NCBI RefSeq assembly: GCF_007994735.1
Contig: NZ_VOIL01000001.1
Coordinates: 1,178,001 to 1,242,000, forward strand
Direction of reading: 5' to 3'
Origin: Nesterenkonia populi
GTDB lineage: Bacteria; Actinomycetota; Actinomycetes; Actinomycetales; Micrococcaceae
Length of the DNA: 64,000 bases
Shown piece by piece: positions 53,302 to 63,181 of this stretch. Below the pieces are notes generated by a model. The model had not been told where the DNA came from and ran no database searches. It was given only the letters and a program-made list of their open reading frames with translations. Made by a program: the position numbers and the translations under genes. The stretch's first letter is position 1. Each line of letters opens with the position of its first letter.

Positions 53302-53352
53302 TACAGTCCTCCCGCCCCGACGGGCACGAGGACTGTGCAGTGAACATTGAAG

Positions 53353-53398
53353 CCCGATGTGCGCTGGCCCTCATGCCCGAGGGCCAGCGCACATCGGG
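53353..53398 (-). terminator. Second kgd terminator hairpin
   Basis: CCCGATGTGCGCTGGCCCT and AGGGCCAGCGCACATCGGG form a perfect 19-base-pair stem with an 8-base loop, 35 bases beyond the kgd stop. Confidence 0.88.
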
Positions 53399-53400
53399 AA

Positions 53401-53424
53401 CGCAGGCGGGCCGTCCCGCCTGCG
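53401..53424 (-). terminator. First kgd terminator hairpin
   Basis: CGCAGGCGGG-CCGT-CCCGCCTGCG is a perfect 10-base-pair stem starting 9 bases after the kgd stop and directly before a longer second hairpin. Confidence 0.65.
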
Positions 53425-53432
53425 GAACCGGC

Positions 53433-56400
53433 TCAGCCGAGGTGGCTGAAGGCCTCGGCGAGGAGGTCTTCGAGCTCCTTGGCGTGGCGTTTGGCCTGGC
53501 CCACGGAGGTGGCAGCACCCGCGGGGCGGGAGACGAGGCCGATCTCCTGATCGAGCTGGGGCGAGAAGTTCATCCCGAAGAACGGCCACGGTCCCTGGTT
53601 GGCCGGCTCGTCCTGGGCATAGATGAACTCGGCGTCAGCCGGGTACTTGTCCAGCTCCTCCTGCAGCTTCTCCACAGGCATCGGGTAGAGCTGCTCCAGG
53701 CGGACGATAGCGGTGGTGCCGTCGTCGCGCTTGGAGCGGGTGGCCAGCAGGTCGTAGTACAGACGGCCGGAGACGATCAGCACACGCTTGACCTTGGAAG
53801 CCTCCACGGCGCTGTCGCCGATGACTTCGAGGAAGGTGCCGCTGGTGAAGTCCTCCACGGAGTTGGCTGCCGCCTTCAGGCGCAGCAGCTGCTTGGGGGA
53901 GAACACGATCAGCGGACGACGCGGGCGGGCTGCGGCCTGGCGGCGCAGCAGGTGGAAGTAGTTCGCGCCGGAGGAGGGCATGACCACGTTCATGTTGTCC
54001 TCAGCGCAGAGCTGCAGGAACCGCTCCGGACGTCCTGAGGAGTGGTCCGGACCCTGCCCCTCGTAGCCGTGCGGGAGCAGCATCACCAGGGATGAGCGCT
54101 GGCCCCACTTCTGCTCCGCGGAGGAGATGAACTCGTCGATGATGATCTGGCCGCCGTTGACGAAGTCGCCGAACTGCGCCTCCCACAGCACCAGGGCGTT
54201 GGGGTTCTCCACGGAGTAGCCGTACTCGAAGCCGATGGCGGCGTACTCGGAGAGGAGCGAGTCGTAGATGAAGAACCGGGCCTGGTCCTCGGTCAGGTTC
54301 TTCAGGGGATACCACTCGTCGCCGGTATGACGGTCGTGGAAGACCGCGTGGCGCTGCACGAAGGTGCCGCGGCGGGAGTCCTGGCCGGACATGCGGACCT
54401 CGGTGCCCTCCATGAGGAGGGATCCGAAGGCTGCGATCTCGGCGAAGCCCCAGTCGATGCCGCCTTCGCGGGCCATCTTGGCCCGGCGCTCCAGCAGGGC
54501 TTTGAGCTTCTGGTGTGCGGTGAAGCCTTCGGGGATGTTGGTGTGCACCTCCCCGATGTGAGCCAGCTGGTCCTCCGAGATCGCGGTGTCCTCGGGGCTG
54601 CGCTCCGGGGTCTCCGTCTCGTCCTGGGAGGCGGTGGGGGCGAGGTCGGTGCTGGAGGGCCCGCCGCCGGCTTCGACGGTGGCTACCGGCTGGGTCTGGG
54701 CGGCGTGGGTCTCGGTGAAGACCCGCTCCAGACGCTGGCGGTAGTCCTGCAGCGCCTGGTCGGCCTCCTCCTGGGTGATGTCGCCGCGTCCCACCAGCGC
54801 CTCGGTGTAGAGGCGGCGAGTGGTGCGCTTGGCCTCCACGAGGTTGTACATCTTCGGCTGGGTCATCGAGGGGTCGTCACCCTCGTTGTGGCCGCGGCGG
54901 CGGTAGCAGATGAGGTCGATGACAACATCCTTGTTGAACCGTTGGCGGTAACGGAAGGCCAGCTGGGAGACACGGGCGACGGACTCAGGGTCATCAGCGT
55001 TGACGTGGAACACCGGCGCCTGGATGGACTTGGCCATGTCGGTGGAGTAGGTCATGGACCGGGCTGCCGAGGGGGCGGTGGTGAAGCCGATCTGGTTGTT
55101 GACCACCACGTGCACGGTGCCGCCGGTGCGGTAGCCCCGCAGCTGGGACATGTTCAGGGTCTCAGCGACCACGCCCTGGCCGGCGAACGCTGCGTCGCCG
55201 TGGATCAGCAGCGGCATCACGCTGAAGCTGCTCAGGCTGTCGCTGCCCTGGTCCAGGCGGTCCTGCTGGGCGCGCACCACGCCCTCGAGGACCGGGTTGA
55301 CGGCCTCGAGGTGGGATGGATTGCCGGCGAGGTAGACACGGGTGGAGTTGCCGCGGTCGGAGGTGAACTCGCCGCGGGTGCCGAGGTGGTACTTCACGTC
55401 GCCGGAGCCGGTGCCGGCCTCGCGGCCTTCGAACTCGCGGAAGACCTGGGCGTAGGTCTTGCCGGCGATGTTGGTCAGCACGTTGAGGCGGCCGCGGTGG
55501 GCCATCCCGATGGCGACCTCGTCCAGTCCCTCGTCAGCGGCCTCGGAGAGGACTGTGTCCAGCAGCGGGATGAGGGACTCGCCGCCCTCCAGGGAGAAGC
55601 GCTTCTGGCCGACGAACTTGGTCTGCAGGAAGGTCTCGAAGGCCTCAGCGGCGTTGAGCCGGCCCAGGATGCGGAACTGCTCGTCACGCGTGGGCTTGGA
55701 GTAGGAGTGCTCGATCTCCTCCTGGAACCACCCGCGCTCCTCAGGCGACTGCAGGTGCATGTACTCGATGCCGGTGTTGCGGCAGTAGGTGTCCCGCAGC
55801 ACGCCGAGGATGCGGCGCAGCGGCAGAGAGTCCTTGCCGCCGAATCCGCCGGTGGGCCACTCGCGGTCGAGGTCCCAGAGGGTCAGGCCGTGGGTCTCGA
55901 TCTCCAGGTCCGGGTGGGTGCGCATCTTGTACTCGAGCGGGTCCACCGAGGCCATCAGGTGGCCGCGGACGCGGTAGGCGTGGATCAGCTGCTGGATCCG
56001 GGCGACCTTGTTGACTTCGTCCTCGGGGTTGACCTGGACGTCGGCGGACCACTGGATGGGCTTGTAGGGGATGCGCAGGGCCTCGAAGACCTCCTCGTAG
56101 AACCCGTCCTGGCCGAGCAGCAGCTCGTGGATGGTCTTGAGGAACTCGCCGGAGCCCGCACCCTGGATGACGCGGTGGTCATAGGTGGAGGTCAGAGTGA
56201 TGATCTTGGAGACGGCGAGCCTGTTCAGGGTCTTCTCAGAGGCGCCCTGGAACTCTGCCGGGTACTCCAGGGCGCCCACGCCGACGATCACGGCCTGTCC
56301 CTTGGACAGCCGCGGCACCGAGTGGACGGTGCCGATGCCGCCGGGGTTGGTCAGGGAGACGGTGGTGCCGGCGTAGTCGCCGGGGGTCAGCTTGTTGTCA

Positions 56401-57323
56401 CGAGCGCGCTTGACGACCTCGTCGTAGGCTCCCCACCACTCGGCGAAGCTCATCTGCTCGGCGCTCTTGATGTTGGGGACCACCAGCGCTCGGGTGCCGT
56501 CAGGGCGGGGCATGTCGATGGCCAGCCCGAAGTTCACATGGGCGGGGGTGATCATGGTCGGCTTGCCGTCGAGGACGTCATAGGTGACGTTCATCTCGGG
56601 GTGCTTCCGCAGGGCCCGGATCATCGCGTAGCCGATGAGGTGGGTGAAGGAGACCTTGCCGCCGCGGGTGCGCTTGAGGTGGTTGTTGATGACGGTGCGG
56701 TTGTCGATCAGCAGCTTGGCGGGCACCGCGCGCACGGTGGTGGCGGTGGGCACCTCGAGGGAGGCGTCCATGTTCGCGGCGATGGCCTTGGAGATGCCCT
56801 TCAGCGGGGTCTTCTTGTCCTCAGCGTCGCTGGTCCTGTCCTCGGGCGCGCCCTGCTTGACCGGCTCGGAGGGGATCTGAGTGCCCGTCTCAGCCTTCCG
56901 TGTGGTGGGGGTGGGGGCGGTCGGCTTGGCCTGGTTGGAGGTCTGCTGGGACTCCTTGGAGGAGCGCTGGGAGGACTCCGGCTCTGCAGGCTTGGCGGTG
57001 TCCGGGGTGGTCTCGGCCTGGGATGAGCGCTGGTTTCCGGCGTCGGGCTTGGTGTCGGCTGAGGAGGACTTGGACTCGGTGACCTTCTCCTGGGCCTTGG
57101 TCTCGCCCTCACCGCTCTTGGCCTCGCCGGCGCTGCTTCCGCCGGCCTGCTTGCTCCCTGCCTCGGAGGCGGAGCGATCCTCGTTCTCCAGCCGTTCGAA
57201 GATGGTGGCCCATTTGCGGTCGACCGACTCGGGATTCTCCCGGTACTTCTCATAGATGTCGGCGACCAGCCACTCGTTTCCGGGAAACTCTTCGGCAAGT
57301 CGGCTGGAGGTCAGTTCTGGCAC
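53433..57323 (-). CDS. kgd: Multifunctional 2-oxoglutarate decarboxylase/dehydrogenase (Kgd)
   Basis: This 1296-residue enzyme is the actinobacterial fusion of E2-type succinyltransferase and thiamine-dependent E1 of the TCA cycle. It has an N-terminal E1o helix (LAEEFPGNEWLVADIYEKYRENP, 9-31) and a low-complexity linker (about 50-185). The E2 catalytic domain (about 185-425) carries STYDHRVIQGAGSGEF. E1 follows, with MAHRGRLNVLTNIAGK, HGDAAFAGQGVVAETLNMSQL and AQFGDFVNGGQIIIDEF. No lipoyl domain is present, as usual in this family. Two tandem hairpins follow the stop. Confidence 0.95.
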   Translation of the reverse strand: MPELTSSRLAEEFPGNEWLVADIYEKYRENPESVDRKWATIFERLENEDRSASEAGSKQAGGSSAGEAKSGEGETKAQEKVTESKSSSADTKPDAGNQRSSQAETTPDTAKPAEPESSQRSSKESQQTSNQAKPTAPTPTTRKAETGTQIPSEPVKQGAPEDRTSDAEDKKTPLKGISKAIAANMDASLEVPTATTVRAVPAKLLIDNRTVINNHLKRTRGGKVSFTHLIGYAMIRALRKHPEMNVTYDVLDGKPTMITPAHVNFGLAIDMPRPDGTRALVVPNIKSAEQMSFAEWWGAYDEVVKRARDNKLTPGDYAGTTVSLTNPGGIGTVHSVPRLSKGQAVIVGVGALEYPAEFQGASEKTLNRLAVSKIITLTSTYDHRVIQGAGSGEFLKTIHELLLGQDGFYEEVFEALRIPYKPIQWSADVQVNPEDEVNKVARIQQLIHAYRVRGHLMASVDPLEYKMRTHPDLEIETHGLTLWDLDREWPTGGFGGKDSLPLRRILGVLRDTYCRNTGIEYMHLQSPEERGWFQEEIEHSYSKPTRDEQFRILGRLNAAEAFETFLQTKFVGQKRFSLEGGESLIPLLDTVLSEAADEGLDEVAIGMAHRGRLNVLTNIAGKTYAQVFREFEGREAGTGSGDVKYHLGTRGEFTSDRGNSTRVYLAGNPSHLEAVNPVLEGVVRAQQDRLDQGSDSLSSFSVMPLLIHGDAAFAGQGVVAETLNMSQLRGYRTGGTVHVVVNNQIGFTTAPSAARSMTYSTDMAKSIQAPVFHVNADDPESVARVSQLAFRYRQRFNKDVVIDLICYRRRGHNEGDDPSMTQPKMYNLVEAKRTTRRLYTEALVGRGDITQEEADQALQDYRQRLERVFTETHAAQTQPVATVEAGGGPSSTDLAPTASQDETETPERSPEDTAISEDQLAHIGEVHTNIPEGFTAHQKLKALLERRAKMAREGGIDWGFAEIAAFGSLLMEGTEVRMSGQDSRRGTFVQRHAVFHDRHTGDEWYPLKNLTEDQARFFIYDSLLSEYAAIGFEYGYSVENPNALVLWEAQFGDFVNGGQIIIDEFISSAEQKWGQRSSLVMLLPHGYEGQGPDHSSGRPERFLQLCAEDNMNVVMPSSGANYFHLLRRQAAARPRRPLIVFSPKQLLRLKAAANSVEDFTSGTFLEVIGDSAVEASKVKRVLIVSGRLYYDLLATRSKRDDGTTAIVRLEQLYPMPVEKLQEELDKYPADAEFIYAQDEPANQGPWPFFGMNFSPQLDQEIGLVSRPAGAATSVGQAKRHAKELEDLLAEAFSHLG

Positions 57324-57412
57324 GTGGATACGCCTCTTCCCTATCGGCTCGGGGTGCTCCCGGCACGTCGCTGTGCTTTATATACGCGGGCAGGCTCTTC
57401 CCACCCGTCTGA

Positions 57413-58789
<1,377 letters not shown>

Positions 58790-58820
58790 GCGCGCCCAGC
58801 CTCCCGCCCGATCCCTGCGG

Positions 58821-58826
58821 TAGAAT
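58821..58826 (+). promoter_or_regulatory. Candidate -10 of the CNNM/znu region
   Basis: TAGAAT lies 10 bases upstream of a short ORF (58837-58875) and 49 bases upstream of the first CNNM gene. No clear -35 is visible. Confidence 0.4.
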
Positions 58827-58836
58827 CCGAGATCCT

Positions 58837-58875
58837 ATGGAGTATCGACAACGCAGCCGGGGGTGCGTCCGCTAA
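58837..58875 (+). CDS. 12-residue upstream ORF abutting a CNNM gene
   Basis: ATG-GAG-TAT... encodes MEYRQRSRGCVR and ends in TAA at 58873-58875, immediately followed in the same frame by the GTG start of the CNNM gene. A -10-like TAGAAT lies 10 bases upstream. It could couple translation reinitiation to the membrane-protein gene. It is too short for any homology argument. Confidence 0.3.
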   Translation: MEYRQRSRGCVR

Positions 58876-60276
58876 GTGGAGTGGATACTCCTTGGCATCG
58901 GCCTTCTGCTGATTCTGGGCAACGGCTTCTTCGTGGCCGTCGAATTCTCGCTGGTCGCCCTCGACCAGCCCACGGTCCAGCACGCCATCGACAGCGGCGA
59001 CAAGCGCGCCGTGCCGCTCATGAAGTGCCTGCGGTCCCTGTCCACCCAGCTGAGCTCCTGCCAGCTGGGCATCACCCTGAACACCCTGCTGATCGGCTAT
59101 GTGTTCGAGCCCGCGCTGGGCAGCCTGCTGGCCGGCCCGATGGAGGCGCTGGGTGTGCCCGACGCCGCCGCGGGCGCGGTCTCGCTGGGCGTGGCGATGC
59201 TGATCGCGACCCTGATCACCATGCTGATCGGTGAGCTGATCCCCAAGAACCTCGCCGTCGCTGAGGCTTTCCGGGTGGGGCGTCTCCTGGCTCGGCCGCA
59301 GATGATGTTCACCGCCGTCTTCAAGCCGCTGATCATTGTGCTCAACGGCTTCTCCAACAAGGTGCTCCACCGGTTCGGCCTGGAGGTCAAGGAGGAGCTC
59401 TCCGGCGCCCGCACCCCGGAGGAGCTGTCCTCCATGGTCCGCCGCTCCGCCTCGCTCGGAACCCTGGACGAGGACACGGCGACCTTCCTGGACCGGACCC
59501 TGCACTTCTCTGAGCAGACCGCCGCCGATGCGATGACTCCGCGTCCGCGGATGGTGACGGTCGATGCGGAGGCCCCCCTCGAGCAGCTCATCGAGACGGC
59601 TCGCCGCACCGGCTATTCCCGCTTCCCCGTCCTCGGCGAGGGCGGGGCGGACGAGGTCCGCGGCCTCGCTCATGTCAAGAAGGCGGTGGCGGTGCCCCGC
59701 AGCAAGCGTGAGGGCCTGGTGGCGGCCACAGTGATGACCGAGAAGACGGCTCGGGTGCCGGAGACTCTGCACCTGGATGCCCTGCTGGCTGAGCTGCGCG
59801 ACGCCCCGCTTCAGGCAGCCATCGTGGAGGACGAGTACGGAGGCACCTCCGGCTTCGTCACCCTTGAGGACGTGGTCGAGGAGATCGTCGGCGAGGTCGC
59901 CGACGAACATGACCGCCTGGCCCCGGGCGTGCTGCAGGCCGCCAACGGCGACTGGTTCTTCCCCGGGCTGCTGCGACCGGACGAGATCAACAAGCAGATC
60001 CTCGAGCTGGAGATTCCCGAGGACCCTGCCTATGAGACCGTCGCGGGCTGTGTGCTGTTCCAGCTCGGCCGGGTGGCGGCGGTGGGGGACGAGGCCGACG
60101 TCGTCGGCGGCACCCTGACCGTCACCGGGATGGAGGGCCGGCGGATCGACCGGCTGCGCTTTGTTCCGGACCCGGAGGCTCGCCGTGCCGCCCAGGAGGC
60201 AGCCGCGCAGCGTGCAGCCCGTCTGGCGCAGGAGCGCGCCGAGCGCGAGCGTGAGAAGGCGGGTGAGATGCGGTGA
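58876..60276 (+). CDS. CNNM/CorC-type membrane protein with CBS domains (1)
   Basis: A 466-residue HlyC/CorC (CNNM) protein. A DUF21 transmembrane domain (about 1-180, e.g. GNGFFVAVEFSLVALDQ, LGITLNTLLIGYVFEPALG, GELIPKNLAVAEAFRV) is followed by a CBS pair (about 205-345, MTPRPRMVTVDAE, VVEDEYGGTSGFVTLEDVVEEIVGE). A CorC_HlyC domain (about 355-440) completes it. The C-terminal tail is charged (AQRAARLAQERAEREREKAGEMR). Relatives export magnesium or cobalt. GTG 58876 is the start; the gene overlaps its paralog by 4 bases. Confidence 0.9.
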   Translation: MEWILLGIGLLLILGNGFFVAVEFSLVALDQPTVQHAIDSGDKRAVPLMKCLRSLSTQLSSCQLGITLNTLLIGYVFEPALGSLLAGPMEALGVPDAAAGAVSLGVAMLIATLITMLIGELIPKNLAVAEAFRVGRLLARPQMMFTAVFKPLIIVLNGFSNKVLHRFGLEVKEELSGARTPEELSSMVRRSASLGTLDEDTATFLDRTLHFSEQTAADAMTPRPRMVTVDAEAPLEQLIETARRTGYSRFPVLGEGGADEVRGLAHVKKAVAVPRSKREGLVAATVMTEKTARVPETLHLDALLAELRDAPLQAAIVEDEYGGTSGFVTLEDVVEEIVGEVADEHDRLAPGVLQAANGDWFFPGLLRPDEINKQILELEIPEDPAYETVAGCVLFQLGRVAAVGDEADVVGGTLTVTGMEGRRIDRLRFVPDPEARRAAQEAAAQRAARLAQERAEREREKAGEMR

Positions 60277-61337
60277 CCGGGGATCTGATGGGCCTGGTGT
60301 GGCTGGTGGTGCTGCTCGCCGGCAATGCGTTCTTCGTCGCCGGCGAGTTCGCTGTGCTCTCGGCCCGCCGCAGCCAGATCGAGCCCAAGGCTGAGGCCGG
60401 CTCCGCCCGGGCGCGCACTGCTCTCTACGCGATGCAGCACGTCTCCCAGATGCTGGCGGTGGCCCAGCTGGGCATCACCGTCTGCTCCCTGCTGCTGCTG
60501 ATCGTCGCAGAGCCGGCGATCCACCACATGCTGGCAGTCCCGTTCGAGGCGGCCGGGCTGCCGGATGAGGCCTCCTACGTGGTGTCGCTGGTGGTGGCGC
60601 TGCTGGTGGTCAGCTTCCTGCACGTGACCTTCGGCGAGATGGTGCCGAAGAACTTCGCGGTCTCCGTGGCGGACCGGGCGGTGCTGATGCTGGCTCCGCC
60701 GCTGGTGCTTCTCTACCGGCTGACGATGCCGGTGATCTGGCTGCTGAACACCTTCGCGAACCTGTCCCTGCGGGCGATGAGGGTGACTCCCCGGGATGAG
60801 GTGGTCTCCACCTTCACCCTGGAGGAGATGGAGTCGATCCTCAACGAGTCCAAGCGCGGCGGCACGGTCACCGACGACGCCGGGATCATCGCCGGTGCCC
60901 TGGACTTCGGCGGCCACCAGGCCGCTGCGGTGATGGTGCCGGTCGAGGAGGTCATCACGGTCCCGGTGGAGGTCACCCCGCAGCAGGTGGAGAAGGCGGT
61001 GGGCCGCACCGGGTTCTCGCGGTTTGTGGTGGTCAACGACGACGGCGCGCACGCCGGCTACGTGCACCTCAAGGACGTCATGTCCCTGCCGGCCTCGGCC
61101 CTGCGGAGCCCGATTCCGGTGACGGCTGTGCGCTCCCTGGTGAACTTCGACGCTGCGGACGAGCTGGGCGACTGCCTGGCCTCCATGCAGCGGTCCGGCT
61201 CCCACCTGGGCCGTGTGCTGGATGAGGCGGGGGAGACCATCGGCATCCTCTTCCTGGAGGACATCTTGGAGACCCTGGTCGGCGAGATCAACGATGCCAC
61301 TCAGGCCAGGGACTCCCGCCGCCAGCACCGCGTCTGA
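60273..61337 (+). CDS. CNNM/CorC-type membrane protein with CBS domains (2)
   Basis: A 354-residue paralog of the preceding gene. It has the DUF21 domain (GNAFFVAGEFAVLSARRSQIEPKAE, LGITVCSLLLLIVAEPAI, GEMVPKNFAVSVADRA) and a CBS pair (about 215-340, MVPVEEVITVPVE, FLEDILETLVGEI). It lacks the C-terminal CorC_HlyC domain. The GTGA overlap suggests the two proteins form a hetero-oligomer, as such tandem pairs are common in actinobacteria. The zinc transporter genes begin 79 bases later. Confidence 0.9.
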   Translation: MTGDLMGLVWLVVLLAGNAFFVAGEFAVLSARRSQIEPKAEAGSARARTALYAMQHVSQMLAVAQLGITVCSLLLLIVAEPAIHHMLAVPFEAAGLPDEASYVVSLVVALLVVSFLHVTFGEMVPKNFAVSVADRAVLMLAPPLVLLYRLTMPVIWLLNTFANLSLRAMRVTPRDEVVSTFTLEEMESILNESKRGGTVTDDAGIIAGALDFGGHQAAAVMVPVEEVITVPVEVTPQQVEKAVGRTGFSRFVVVNDDGAHAGYVHLKDVMSLPASALRSPIPVTAVRSLVNFDAADELGDCLASMQRSGSHLGRVLDEAGETIGILFLEDILETLVGEINDATQARDSRRQHRV

Positions 61338-61342
61338 ACAGA

Positions 61343-61400
61343 GTTGAGAACGAATTGCACTAGGCGTAGGCTCTCCGAATTGCCGATACTGGTTCTCAAC
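61343..61400 (+). promoter_or_regulatory. znu promoter flanked by inverted repeats (possible Zur sites)
   Basis: GTTGAGAAC (61343-61351) and GTTCTCAAC (61392-61400) are perfect inverted copies 40 bases apart. TTGAGA (61344-61349), 17 bases, TAGGCT (61367-61372) forms a plausible promoter whose -35 lies in the first copy. CGAATTGC also occurs twice (61351 and 61376). A zinc repressor (Zur) binding here is a guess from context. Confidence 0.5.
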
Positions 61401-61416
61401 TGCAGGAGGTCCTCCT

Positions 61417-62358
61417 ATGCGCACAGTCCCCGCCGCTGCCGTGCTGAGCATTGCGGTGCTGACGCTGACGGCCTGCGCTGATGACGTGCCGGAGCAGGAG
61501 GAGCTCCCCCATGACGCCGGCATGCAGGAGACCGGTCTGACCGTGCTCTCCAGCATCGACGTCTACGCCGACCTGATCGACCAGGTCGCCGGCGGCAGCG
61601 TGGACTCCCAGGCGGTGGTCGATTCCGTCGCCGTGGACCCCCATTCCTATGAGGCCGCCCCGCAGGACCGACTCGCCGTGGAGAACGCTGACGTCATCGT
61701 CGCCAACAGCGGCGGGTACGACTCCTTCATCACCCTGCTCGCCTCCTCCGCCGAGAAGGAGGACGCCGTCTACCAGCTCATCGACGACGAGAGCGAGCAC
61801 TCACACGATCACTCCCACGAGCACGACGGCGAGCATTTCAACGAGCACATCTGGTATGACCTGGAGCGCATGGAGGAGTTCGTCCTCGACGTCGCCGAGC
61901 ACCTCGGCGAGGCGGCCCCGGAGAACGCCGAAGCCTACGCTGAGAACGCGGAGGCGCTCGCGGGAGAGATCGGCGAGCTCCACGAGCGGAACCAGGCCCT
62001 GGACGCTGAGGGCCGCAGCTACCTGGCGACCGAGGCGGTCTCCGGCCGCCTGCTCGACGACGCCGGGTTCGAGAACCGCACCCCGGAGGAGTTCCTCGCC
62101 GCTGTCGAGCACGGCGAGGACGTCTCGCCTCGGCTGTACCAGGACGCCCTCGAGCTCACCGAGGAGATCAGCCTTCTCAGCTACAACCCGCAGACAGAGA
62201 CCCAGCAGTCCACCCGCATCCGAAGCACGGCGGAGGAGAGCGGGGCGGTGACCCGCGAGTTCACCGAGACCCTTCCTGAGGATGCTGCGAGCTTCCAGGA
62301 GTGGATGAGCGCCAATATCGACACCATCGAAGAGGCACTGGCGGAGATGGATGACTGA
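61417..62358 (+). CDS. znuA: Zinc ABC transporter substrate-binding lipoprotein
   Basis: A 313-residue cluster A-I binding protein with lipobox LTAC (Cys20). A His-rich loop HSHDHSHEHDGEH (128-140), typical of zinc proteins, precedes a conserved EHIWYD (His144). The first ligand is His76 in DPHSYE. At the position of the third His, TEAVSGRLLDDAGF has Glu206, and YNPQTETQQS replaces the last acidic site; this is seen in an actinobacterial subgroup. AGGAGG precedes ATG 61417. It overlaps znuC by 8 bases. Confidence 0.88.
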   Translation: MRTVPAAAVLSIAVLTLTACADDVPEQEELPHDAGMQETGLTVLSSIDVYADLIDQVAGGSVDSQAVVDSVAVDPHSYEAAPQDRLAVENADVIVANSGGYDSFITLLASSAEKEDAVYQLIDDESEHSHDHSHEHDGEHFNEHIWYDLERMEEFVLDVAEHLGEAAPENAEAYAENAEALAGEIGELHERNQALDAEGRSYLATEAVSGRLLDDAGFENRTPEEFLAAVEHGEDVSPRLYQDALELTEEISLLSYNPQTETQQSTRIRSTAEESGAVTREFTETLPEDAASFQEWMSANIDTIEEALAEMDD

Positions 62359-63181
62359 GCAGACCCCCGTAGTGCGCCTGCAGAACGCAGGAGTGACCTT
62401 CGGCTCCCGGCCCCTGTGGCAGGAGCTGAACCTGGAGATCCGGCCCGGTGAGTTCCTCGCGGTGCTGGGCCCCAACGGCTCCGGAAAATCCACGTTCCTC
62501 AGAGTCCTCCTGGGCCTTCAGCGGCTCACCGCCGGCACAGCCGAGATCCACGGCAGCCCGGCCCGGCGCGGCTCCTCCCGGGTCGGCTACATTCCCCAGC
62601 AGCAGGCGCTGCCCCCGGACACCCCGCTGCGAGCCCGAGACCTGGTCGCGCTCGGCATCGACGGTCATCGCTGGGGGCTGCCCTTCCGGGGGCGCCGCAC
62701 CCGCGACATCGTCGACTCCCTCATCATGCAGGTGGGCGCCGACGCCTACGCGGACCAGCCGGTGGGGCTGCTCTCCGGCGGCGAGCAGCAGCGCCTGCGG
62801 GCCGCCCAGGCGCTTGCCGGGTCCCCGGCTGCGCTGCTCTGCGATGAGCCTCTTGCCTCCCTGGACCTGCACCATCAGCAGGCCATCACCGAGCTGATCC
62901 GCCAGCAGGCCGTGGACCGCGGCTCATCCGTGGTCTTCGTGACCCACGAGATCAACCCGGTCATCGAGCACGTGGACCGGGTGCTGTACTTCGCTCGCGG
63001 GCAGCACCGCATCGGCGCCGTGGAGGACGTCATGCGTTCCGAGGTGCTCTCCGATCTCTACGACGCCCCCGTGGACGTCATCGAGCACAAGGGCCGTCTG
63101 GTGGTCATGGCTGAGCATCTCGAAGGCCACCACTGCCGCCCCAGCGCAGAGAACTCCTCAGCAGAAGGATCCGTCCGATGA
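62351..63181 (+). CDS. znuC: Zinc ABC transporter ATP-binding protein
   Basis: A 276-residue ABC ATPase with Walker A GPNGSGKST, Q-loop in VGYIPQQQALPPDTP, signature LLSGGEQQRLRAAQALAG and Walker B ALLCDEPLASLD. The H-loop is in FVTHEINPV. It overlaps both znuA and znuB, giving a fully coupled znuA-znuC-znuB operon. Confidence 0.92.
   Translation: MTEQTPVVRLQNAGVTFGSRPLWQELNLEIRPGEFLAVLGPNGSGKSTFLRVLLGLQRLTAGTAEIHGSPARRGSSRVGYIPQQQALPPDTPLRARDLVALGIDGHRWGLPFRGRRTRDIVDSLIMQVGADAYADQPVGLLSGGEQQRLRAAQALAGSPAALLCDEPLASLDLHHQQAITELIRQQAVDRGSSVVFVTHEINPVIEHVDRVLYFARGQHRIGAVEDVMRSEVLSDLYDAPVDVIEHKGRLVVMAEHLEGHHCRPSAENSSAEGSVR

Noticed and set aside
54327..57026. Open frame of 899 codons on the plus strand opposite kgd
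   Set aside because: It is an antisense shadow of kgd in high-GC DNA: Gly/Val/Leu/Ala-rich with no domain logic, while kgd on the other strand has full conserved motifs.
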